From Ignavibacteriota bacterium (lineage in GTDB: Bacteria > Bacteroidota > Ignavibacteria > UBA10030 > BY39), in NCBI GenBank assembly GCA_003327435.1, contig QOQV01000002.1:1-64000 (forward strand): a stretch of DNA of 64,000 nucleotides. Direction: 5' to 3'. The position numbers and the translations under genes were made by a program. The notes under the pieces are model-generated. The model did not search any database. It worked only from the letters and a program-made list of their open reading frames with translations, and was not told the origin of the DNA. Position 1 is the stretch's first letter. Each line of letters starts with the position of its first letter. Below, piece by piece: positions 57,829 through 64,000 of the stretch.

Positions 57829-58956
57829 ATGGATCTTTCAATAATTCTTACATATCGTTGCGATTCAAAATGCTCTATGTGCTATATCTGGAAGTATCCA
57901 ACAAAACCCGATGAAGAAATTTCAAAAGAAATTCTTGAAAAACTTCCAGATAACTTCGATAACTTAAATGTGACAGGTGGAGAGCCTACATTAAGGAAAG
58001 ATTTACCCGAAATTATAGATATTCTTTATCCTAAAGCCAAAATCACAGAAATCAGTACGAATGGCTTACATACAGATAAAATACTTCCGATAGTAAAAAA
58101 ATATCCCAACATAAAAGTAAGATATAGCCTTGAAGCAATCGGAAAGAAAAATGATTTAATCAGGGGTGAAGAAAATGGTTTTGAGGAAAAATTAAAAGGA
58201 TTAAAATTACTTAAAGAAGCTGGCGGTAAGGATTTAGGATTTGCTACTGTTATTCAGGACGATAATGTAAACGAAATTATGGATATTTATAATCTATGCA
58301 GAGAAATTGGTGTCGAAATGGCTACTTCTACCTTGCACAATGCATTTCAGTTTCACAAAAACGACAATTATTTCTATGAGCGAATAAAAGTAGCAAAAGA
58401 AGTGGAAAAATTAATTGAAGCAATGCTGAAAACAAATTCTGTTAAAAACTGGTTTAGAGCATATCTGAATTTGGGATTAATCGAAAAAATTTTAGGACAT
58501 GAGCGATTAATACCCTGTACTGCTGCAACCGATTTTATTTTTATTGATCCCTGGTCAAATGTTTATGCCTGTAATGTAAGACCGGATTTGTTTATGGGTA
58601 ATCTTGAGAAACAGAGCTGGGATGAAATTGTTTATGGAAAAAAAGCTACTGAAATTCGTAAAAAGGTAGCAGAGTGTTCACAAAATTGCTGGATGGTTAC
58701 AACCGCACGAACCGCTATGCGAAACCCTAAACTTACTTTTTTACCAAAATCAGGTCCTCTTAAATGGGTAATTGTAAATAAATTGAAATCTCTACTTGGA
58801 AAGAAAATCTGTTTTGAAAGATATATTGATTATAACATTATTGAAAAAAGTAATAACCAGAAAAAAAGAGAGTATTTTCTTGGCATTCCAGTAAAGAGGA
58901 ATATCCAGAGTAAATCTGATCAACACTATTCAATGGGGGATTTTTTCAATAAGTAA
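57829..58956 (+). CDS. Radical SAM protein with SPASM-like C-terminal cysteines
   Basis: A 375-residue radical SAM enzyme. The [4Fe-4S] motif CDSKCSMC (Cys11, Cys15, Cys18) and VTGGEPTLRKD are clear, and TNGLHTDKI follows. In the C-terminal part, PCTAATDFIFIDPWSNVYAC and ECSQNC suggest an auxiliary iron-sulfur site of SPASM type. It lies between a toxin-antitoxin pair and a glycosyltransferase. Similar proteins are found in polysaccharide loci, but the substrate is not known. There is a ~70-residue C-terminal extension with no recognised domain. Confidence 0.82.
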   Translation: MDLSIILTYRCDSKCSMCYIWKYPTKPDEEISKEILEKLPDNFDNLNVTGGEPTLRKDLPEIIDILYPKAKITEISTNGLHTDKILPIVKKYPNIKVRYSLEAIGKKNDLIRGEENGFEEKLKGLKLLKEAGGKDLGFATVIQDDNVNEIMDIYNLCREIGVEMATSTLHNAFQFHKNDNYFYERIKVAKEVEKLIEAMLKTNSVKNWFRAYLNLGLIEKILGHERLIPCTAATDFIFIDPWSNVYACNVRPDLFMGNLEKQSWDEIVYGKKATEIRKKVAECSQNCWMVTTARTAMRNPKLTFLPKSGPLKWVIVNKLKSLLGKKICFERYIDYNIIEKSNNQKKREYFLGIPVKRNIQSKSDQHYSMGDFFNK

Positions 58957-60067
58957 AGTTAAAAAAATAGTTTGTATTGGTGCTCGGGCATTACCTTACA
59001 CCGCCGGTATTGATGGTGTGCTAACTGAATTAGCACCAAGGTTGGTAAATTCAGGTTACGATGTAACTGTCTATGTTCGTAATCCTTATACGGGGGGAAA
59101 AAAAGGTCAATGGGAGTACAATGGAGTTAAGTTAATTTCATTGCCATGTATCAGGAATAAATATCTTGAGACGCCAATTTTTACATTTGTGGCTTTATTT
59201 CATAGTTTGAAATATAATTTTGATGTTTATTATTTTCATGCAGTTGTTACGGGAATGTTTATTCCATTTGCAAGATTGTTCGGTAAGAGAGTTTTATTAC
59301 AAACTCATGGCCTTGATTGGAAGCGAGAAAAATGGGGAATCATATCAAAAGCAATTATAAAGCTATCTACTTTTTTGGGGATAAAATTTGCAAATATAGT
59401 GACATCGGTTAGTTTAGAGGAAGTAAATTATTTTAGTGAAAGATACAGAAAGTTAATTTATCATACTCCAAATGGTATATCAATGCCAGAAACCGTAACT
59501 ATGACTGATGAGATAAAAAAATTTAATATTGAAGCTGATAGGTATATTTTGTTTTTATCGCGTTTGGTACCTGAAAAAGGTTGCCATTTCCTTATTGAAG
59601 CGTACAACAAACTTGAAAATAATCTGAAAAAAAAATATAAACTTGTAATAGCAGGTGATACACAATATAAAGATAAATATTATTATTCTTTGAAATCAAA
59701 TGAATCTGAAAATATAATTTTTACGGGTTTTGCAGTTGGTGAATTGAAAAGGCAGTTATTGTCGCACGCAGCTGTATTTGTACAGCCTTCAACTATGGAG
59801 GGTATGCCACTTGCTGTTCTTGAGGCAATGGCATATGGTTTACCTGTTATTGGATCCGATATACAAGAAATTTCAGATATAATTGTTGATAAATCGCTTT
59901 TATTTAAAAGTGGGAATACTGCTGATTTAACCGAAAAATTGAACCTTGTATTAACCAATCAATCGTTTTATAAAAGTTTAGCGGAGTTGAAAAAGAGTGA
60001 GGTGATTAATAAATATGATTGGAATAGTATTACTAAAATTATTTCAAATCTAATCGAAAAATTGTAA
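58949..60067 (+). CDS. Glycosyltransferase family 4 enzyme with a non-AUG start
   Basis: A GT-B enzyme of about 372 residues. The first ordinary start codon in frame is GTG 59018, but this would remove the N-terminal strand and glycine loop (KKIVCIGARALPYTAGIDGV) that open the Rossmann fold. Between the stop at 58892 and 59018 there is no in-frame ATG, GTG or TTG. ATA 58949, nine bases after a GGGGG run, is the likeliest place (one base from ATG). The donor domain has LFLSRLVPEKGCHFLIEAY and PSTMEGMPLAVLEAMAYGLP. It overlaps the radical SAM gene's end by eight bases. A homopolymer sequencing error is an alternative. Confidence 0.8.
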   Translation: MSKVKKIVCIGARALPYTAGIDGVLTELAPRLVNSGYDVTVYVRNPYTGGKKGQWEYNGVKLISLPCIRNKYLETPIFTFVALFHSLKYNFDVYYFHAVVTGMFIPFARLFGKRVLLQTHGLDWKREKWGIISKAIIKLSTFLGIKFANIVTSVSLEEVNYFSERYRKLIYHTPNGISMPETVTMTDEIKKFNIEADRYILFLSRLVPEKGCHFLIEAYNKLENNLKKKYKLVIAGDTQYKDKYYYSLKSNESENIIFTGFAVGELKRQLLSHAAVFVQPSTMEGMPLAVLEAMAYGLPVIGSDIQEISDIIVDKSLLFKSGNTADLTEKLNLVLTNQSFYKSLAELKKSEVINKYDWNSITKIISNLIEKL

Positions 60068-60081
60068 CTTTAGCAGAATAT

Positions 60082-60113
60082 TTTGTTTTTATCGCTCATT
60101 TTTATTATAATAT
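60082..60113 (+). promoter_or_regulatory. Predicted promoter of the sugar-phosphate transferase gene
   Basis: TTTG at 60082-60085, a 20-base spacer, then TATAATAT at 60106-60113. It is followed at 60138 by the ribosome-binding site AAAGGTGG. Same architecture as elsewhere in the window. Confidence 0.35.
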
Positions 60114-60149
60114 TTTACAATTCGTTTGTAAAAATTTAAAGGTGGTTAT

Positions 60150-61625
60150 ACGAAAGGGTCGCAAAAAATATTTAACTTTGTAAACCGAAACTGGAAAAGC
60201 ATTTTCGTATTGCTTTTGTTTATCTTCGATTTATTTGCCATTATCCTCTCAGCAGTAAGTGGATATTATTTCCGTCAATTTATCCCCAATACTCCGAACT
60301 ACCCCTGGAAACTTTTCATCGGTTACACGATCTACTATGCAATAGTTATTCTGTCATTTAATACATTGATCGGACTATATCGTTCGGCTTTCCGACTTAA
60401 GATTCGGCAGCAATTTCAATTAGCCGCAAAAAGTTATCTGTTTTCCGTCGTTTTCATCCTATCCACTCTTTATATTTTTCAGCATGATGTCTTTCCCAGA
60501 AGATTTACATTCATTCTCCTTCTGGTCTATCCTGTTTATTATATGCTTGCAAGAGCCGTTTTATATACATTAAATAAAAAAGCTCGCTCTAAAGGTTTTG
60601 GTATCTCCAGATGTCTTGTGATTGTTAACGATTTAAAAGAGGGCAAATTTCTTCGGAGATTGGTTAATTCCCCTGAATTAGGTTATAATATTTTTGGCTA
60701 TATTGCTTTAAACGGACTTCCTGAAAAACTTGAGCCATCATTTAAAATCGAAGATTTGAGTAATATTGTAAATAAAGATAGAATAGATACGATTATAATT
60801 TATGATGAAAAAATTGATGGATTTGCCTCGCTTAATAATGAATTACTGAGGAATGGACTTTCGAATTTATCGGAAATATGTGAAGAAAAAAATATTAAAC
60901 TTAAACTTGTCTCACCTGAAACCGAAAGCATCCTTCGCTTTGCATACATACGCGATATTGGAGGAATACCGCTTTACATCCCTTCAAGAAAGAAGATTAC
61001 ACGGTTAAGGAATTTTACCAAACGTGCATTCGATTTGTTGGCAACTCCATTGTTGATGATTTTGCTCTCACCTCTTTATATATTGACAGTAATTGCAATA
61101 ATGATTGAAGATGGTTTACCAGTTCTTTATAAGCAGAAAAGAGCTTTAATTAGCGGGAAAGGCGAGTTTGATTTTTATAAATTTAGAAGTATGATAAAAG
61201 GTGCTGAGAATATGCAGGCGGAGCTTTACAATAGAAATAAAACGAGTGGTGGATTGTTTTTGCTGGAGGATGATCCAAGAATAACAAAAGTTGGTAAAAT
61301 TATTCGTCGATTTAGTATCGATGAGTTACCGCAATTGATGAATGTGATTAAAGGTGAGATGAGTTTGGTTGGACCAAGGCCTCTGTCGTTATCCGATTTA
61401 AATAACATTGCACCAGAGAATAGGTTGGGTGGTTTTTATAAATTGCGGGCTAATGCAAAACCGGGAGTAACAGGACTCTGGCAGATATCTGGTAGAAGGA
61501 CAGTAAGTTTTAAAGAAATGGTTTTGTTGGATTTGTATTATATCGAGAATCAATCGTTTGCATTGGACCTTGAAATACTTTTTGAGACAATACCTGTGGT
61601 TTTATTCGGTCGTGGAGCGTATTAA
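60150..61625 (+). CDS. Initiating sugar-phosphate transferase (WbaP/WcaJ-type polyprenyl-phosphate)
   Basis: A protein of about 491 residues, or 471 if it starts at TTG 60210. It transfers a sugar-1-phosphate to undecaprenyl phosphate, the first step of repeat-unit assembly. The N-terminal part has about four membrane helices and a CoA-binding-like domain. The C-terminal bacterial sugar-transferase domain shows KRAFDLLATPLLMILLSPLY, LYKQKRALISGKGEFDFYKF, RRFSIDELPQLMNVIKGEM, then SLVGPRPL and KPGVTGLWQISGRR. TTG 60210 is in the middle of a hydrophobic segment, so translation probably starts earlier. No in-frame ATG/GTG/TTG exists between 60132 and 60210. ACG 60150, five bases after AAAGGTGG, is the best candidate. 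Confidence 0.88.
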   Translation, partial: TKGSQKIFNFVNRNWKSIFVLLLFIFDLFAIILSAVSGYYFRQFIPNTPNYPWKLFIGYTIYYAIVILSFNTLIGLYRSAFRLKIRQQFQLAAKSYLFSVVFILSTLYIFQHDVFPRRFTFILLLVYPVYYMLARAVLYTLNKKARSKGFGISRCLVIVNDLKEGKFLRRLVNSPELGYNIFGYIALNGLPEKLEPSFKIEDLSNIVNKDRIDTIIIYDEKIDGFASLNNELLRNGLSNLSEICEEKNIKLKLVSPETESILRFAYIRDIGGIPLYIPSRKKITRLRNFTKRAFDLLATPLLMILLSPLYILTVIAIMIEDGLPVLYKQKRALISGKGEFDFYKFRSMIKGAENMQAELYNRNKTSGGLFLLEDDPRITKVGKIIRRFSIDELPQLMNVIKGEMSLVGPRPLSLSDLNNIAPENRLGGFYKLRANAKPGVTGLWQISGRRTVSFKEMVLLDLYYIENQSFALDLEILFETIPVVLFGRGAY

Positions 61626-61670
61626 AGGTGGTTTGAGGATATAGGAAAACCTTTCGTCTATTTATGGAAT

Positions 61671-62015
61671 GTCATCCTGTTTCGCCTCTAATGTCATTCT
61701 GAACGAAGTGAAGGATCTGACTTCGCGTTCATTGTCATGTTGAGCGAAGCGAAACATCTGACAATATTTAGTCAGATTCTTCGTTCGTCCGTTTACCAAC
61801 GGACTCACTCAGAAAGATAGTCAGCAGGTCATGCTGAGCGCCAGCGAAGCATCTGACTTTAATCATTGTGCGAAGCGAAGCATCTGTCAGTGCTTCAGTC
61901 AGATTCTTCACTCGTCCGTTTACCAACGGACTCACTCAGAAAGACAGTCGGCAGGTCATGCTGAGCATTAGCGAAGCATCTGACTTTAATCATTGTGCGA
62001 AGCGAAGCATCTGAC
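61671..62015 (+). repeat. Cluster of dispersed GTCATxCTGAGCGAAGCGAAGxATCTGAC-type repeats
   Basis: About 500 bases lie between the sugar transferase and asnS without a gene; most of it is this repeat. Units of 29-30 bases recur at 61693-61721, 61734-61762, 61828-61857 and 61955-61984, with partial units at 61671 and at 61863 and 61990. Each runs GTCAT..CTGAGCGAAG...ATCTGAC. This repeat type is familiar from intergenic regions of many Bacteroidota-related genomes. It has no coding capacity here. Confidence 0.85.
61771..62015 (+). repeat. 127-bp tandem duplication within the repeat cluster
   Basis: The stretch from 61771 (GTCAGATTCTTC) recurs at 61898 with an exact 127-base offset, up to CATCTG at 61881-61886 and 62008-62013. 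About seven base differences separate the copies over ~116 bases, no indels. Each copy includes a perfect hairpin GTCCGTT-TACC-AACGGAC (first at 61787-61804). Confidence 0.85.
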
Positions 62016-62076
62016 AACAGGTTCACTCTGATTCTGAATGCCACCGATGTTCCTCACACACAAATATCCCCCATTA

Positions 62077-62108
62077 TTTGAAGATTAATCACACATTTCG
62101 TATATTCA
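62077..62108 (+). promoter_or_regulatory. Predicted -33/-7 promoter of asnS
   Basis: TTTG at 62077-62080, a 20-base spacer, then TATATTCA at 62101-62108, 24 bases before ATG 62133. Confidence 0.4.
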
Positions 62109-62132
62109 ATAAAATTTAATTATTTGTGGATT

Positions 62133-63428
62133 ATGACTAAATACTACATTGAAGAACTATCAAAATACGACGGACAGGAAGTCGAAATAAAAGGCTGGGT
62201 TTATAACAAACGCTCCAGCGGTAAAATAAAATTCTTACTTGTACGCGACGGAACTGGCATTGTCCAGTGTGTAATAGTAAAAAACCTTGTTCCAGAAGAT
62301 GTCTTTGAAAAATTTGATTTATTAACTCAGGAATCTTCTTTAATTATAAGAGGGAAAGTTCGCAAAGAAGATAGAGCACCCGGCGGTTATGAAATAGACA
62401 CCACCGATATTCAGATAGTTCATATTGCAAAAGATTATCCAATTACTCCAAAGGAACACGGCATAGAATTTCTCGCAGATATCCGTCACCTCTGGCTCCG
62501 TTCCACGCGTCAACATGCAATAATGCGTGTTCGTCACGAAATAATCCGCTCCATAAGGGAATTTTTTGATAGTCGCGGTTTCACACTAATAGATGCACCA
62601 ATCTTTACACCTGCCGCCTGCGAAGGTACAAGCACTCTCTTCGAAACAGAATACTTTGACCTTGGTAAAGCTTATCTCACACAATCAGGTCAACTTTATG
62701 GTGAAGCAGGTGCAATGGCTTTCGGAAAAATTTATGTATTTGGACCAACATTTAGAGCGGAGAAATCGAAAACGCGCCGGCACTTGACTGAGTTCTGGAT
62801 GGTAGAACCGGAAGTTGCATGGAATGATCTGAACGATAATATGGAACTTGCAGAAGAGTTTCTCGAACATATTGTGGCTTCTGTTTTAAAAAATCGTGAT
62901 AAGGAATTAAAGATTTTAGAAAGAGATATAACATTACTCCAAAAAGTTAAAAAACCTCTTCCAAGAATTAGTTACTCGGAGGCGGTGGATATTTTAAAGA
63001 AAAACGGAATAGATTTCCAGTGGGGCAATGATTTTGGTGGAACTGATGAAACGGTGATATCAAGTCAGTTTGACAAACCCGTTATTGTACACAGGTATCC
63101 AGCCGAAGTTAAGGCATTTTACATGAAACGGGATCCTGAAAATGAAAAGCTTGCTCTCGCAATGGATATACTCGCTCCAGAAGGTTATGGTGAAATTATA
63201 GGAGGAAGTCAGAGAGAAGATGATTATGATACACTTGTTCAACGCATCAAAGAGCACAATCTACCAATGGAAGCATTCGAGTGGTATCTCGATTTAAGAA
63301 GGTATGGTTCTGTTCCTCATTCCGGATTTGGCTTGGGTGTAGAAAGAACCGTTGCCTGGATATGCGGACTTGAGCATGTGCGCGAAACAATTCCATTCCC
63401 GAGGATGATTTACAGGTTAACTCCATAA
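62133..63428 (+). CDS. asnS: Asparaginyl-tRNA synthetase
   Basis: A 431-residue class IIb aminoacyl-tRNA synthetase charging tRNA-Asn. Start ATG 62133 is preferred over TTG 62124. An OB-fold anticodon domain (about 15-100) is followed by the class II core: motif 2 [20 protein letters not shown] and motif 3 [20 protein letters not shown]. The ending [14 protein letters not shown] with IPFPR is typical of AsnRS rather than AspRS. It implies direct asparaginylation. Five bases separate it from the next gene. Confidence 0.94.
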   Translation: MTKYYIEELSKYDGQEVEIKGWVYNKRSSGKIKFLLVRDGTGIVQCVIVKNLVPEDVFEKFDLLTQESSLIIRGKVRKEDRAPGGYEIDTTDIQIVHIAKDYPITPKEHGIEFLADIRHLWLRSTRQHAIMRVRHEIIRSIREFFDSRGFTLIDAPIFTPAACEGTSTLFETEYFDLGKAYLTQSGQLYGEAGAMAFGKIYVFGPTFRAEKSKTRRHLTEFWMVEPEVAWNDLNDNMELAEEFLEHIVASVLKNRDKELKILERDITLLQKVKKPLPRISYSEAVDILKKNGIDFQWGNDFGGTDETVISSQFDKPVIVHRYPAEVKAFYMKRDPENEKLALAMDILAPEGYGEIIGGSQREDDYDTLVQRIKEHNLPMEAFEWYLDLRRYGSVPHSGFGLGVERTVAWICGLEHVRETIPFPRMIYRLTP

Positions 63429-63433
63429 AATAT

Positions 63434-64000
63434 ATGCTGAAAGTTGAAAATATAAGAAAAGAATATGCTACAGTTGTTGCAGTCGATGATGTTTCTTTTG
63501 AAGTAAAACCTGGTGAGATATTCGGACTCTTGGGTCCAAACGGCGCAGGTAAAACAACAACAATCCGAATGATACTTGATATCATAAAACCAGATAAAGG
63601 GATAATTTTATTTGATGGAAAACTTATTGATGATGAAATTAGAAACAAAATTGGCTACCTCCCCGAAGAAAGAGGACTTTACCGAAAGAATAAATTAATT
63701 AATACCATAGTATACTTTGCAACTTTAAAAGGATTAAGTCAATCCGAAGCACGAAAGCGAGCATATAGTTTGCTTGGACGTCTGGATTTGCTGTCCTATG
63801 CTGAAAGAAAAGTTGAAGAATTATCCAAAGGTAACCAACAAAAGGTTCAGTTTATTATATCAATTATTCATGATCCACAGATTGTAATACTTGATGAACC
63901 GTTTTCAGGACTTGATCCTGTAAATCAAATTGTATTAAAAGATTTGTTTATGGAACTGAAGGATAATGGTAAAGCCATTATATTTTCCACACATATGATG
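63434..64000 (+). CDS. ABC-transporter ATP-binding protein (cut by the window end)
   Basis: A partial ATPase subunit, 189 codons to the window edge. ATG 63434 begins MLKVENIRKEYATVVAVDDV. Walker A is GLLGPNGAGKTTTIRM, the signature is ELSKGNQQKVQ, Walker B with D-loop is IVILDEPFSGLDP, and the H-loop STHMM is at the edge. The GNQQK signature and MLxVxNIxKxY start are like NatA/YhaQ-type exporters, often paired with a multi-span permease downstream. The permease is outside the window. A single ATP-binding subunit of an ABC-2-type exporter is likely. Confidence 0.9.
   Translation, partial: MLKVENIRKEYATVVAVDDVSFEVKPGEIFGLLGPNGAGKTTTIRMILDIIKPDKGIILFDGKLIDDEIRNKIGYLPEERGLYRKNKLINTIVYFATLKGLSQSEARKRAYSLLGRLDLLSYAERKVEELSKGNQQKVQFIISIIHDPQIVILDEPFSGLDPVNQIVLKDLFMELKDNGKAIIFSTHMM

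Noticed and set aside
57030-58956. Toxin-antitoxin plus radical SAM as a single new defence operon
   Set aside because: The pair matches the known MntA-HepT type, and the radical SAM gene is more simply explained as part of the polysaccharide locus; nothing in sequence links them functionally.
61671-62015. CRISPR array
   Set aside because: Repeat units differ, spacing is irregular and spacers themselves repeat (127-bp tandem copy); no cas genes nearby.
63247-63648. 133-codon minus-strand frame across asnS and the ABC gene
   Set aside because: Antisense to motif 3 of AsnRS and the Walker A region of the ABC ATPase, both conserved on the plus strand.

Overview
The window is AT-rich bacterial chromosome. 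It most resembles the Ignavibacteria (Ignavibacteriota) or a close relative in the Bacteroidota-Chlorobi group. Secreted proteins end in type IX secretion (T9SS) sorting domains with the YPNPFNP signature. A PorV/PorQ-type barrel and a TonB receptor with a carboxypeptidase-regulatory-like domain sit beside them. Several genes have a promoter of the form TTTG-N19/20-TATATTT just upstream, close to the Bacteroidota -33/-7 consensus. The assignment rests on recognised family features, not on a database search.

Layout. 0.2-1.35 kb: a small locus with a gene split by an in-frame stop, and a small membrane-protein gene with a decayed tandem copy. 1.46-5.44 kb: a tight operon of rel (ppGpp synthesis/hydrolysis), ruvX, mtgA and an AlbA_2-domain protein, facing a convergent SpoU-type methyltransferase. 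6.1-13.4 kb: a secreted S1/P1-nuclease-like protein with a T9SS tail, mnmA, an acyl-CoA carboxylase carboxyltransferase, and a lipoprotein lytic transglycosylase with four LysM domains. 13.4-24.7 kb: a six-gene envelope operon (two T9SS-type secreted proteins, two lipoproteins, a TonB-dependent receptor, a PorV-like barrel) closed by a strong terminator. 24.8-32.3 kb: housekeeping genes (purine permease, tRNA-Ser(GCU), gltX, glnS, folB, folK, a deoxynucleoside kinase, a tiny membrane protein, nadA).

32.4-40.8 kb: an operon laid out like Tol-Pal (TPR protein, outer-membrane barrel, ExbB/TolQ, ExbD/TolR, TonB-like protein, OmpA-like protein) that ends at a perfect terminator. It is followed on the other strand by an MGDG-synthase-like glycosyltransferase. 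42.9-61.6 kb: a Wzx/Wzy-type exopolysaccharide locus with an SLBB export protein, a Wzz-like chain-length protein, flippase, polymerase/ligase, five glycosyltransferases, three sugar-nucleotide epimerase/dehydratases, a radical SAM/SPASM-like protein and the initiating sugar-phosphate transferase. A MntA-HepT toxin-antitoxin pair is embedded in it, and remnants of lost genes lie between wzz and wzx. 61.7-62.0 kb: a cluster of short dispersed repeats with a 127-bp tandem duplication. 62.1-64 kb: asnS and a truncated ABC-transporter ATPase.

The observations most worth following are: the split gene plus small-membrane-protein locus at the left end; two neighbouring glycan genes whose natural start positions carry AUA and ACG instead of AUG; the Tol-Pal-like operon with an outer-membrane barrel where TolB would be expected; and the toxin-antitoxin pair and gene remnants in the polysaccharide locus. 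No clearly new defence or mobile system was found.
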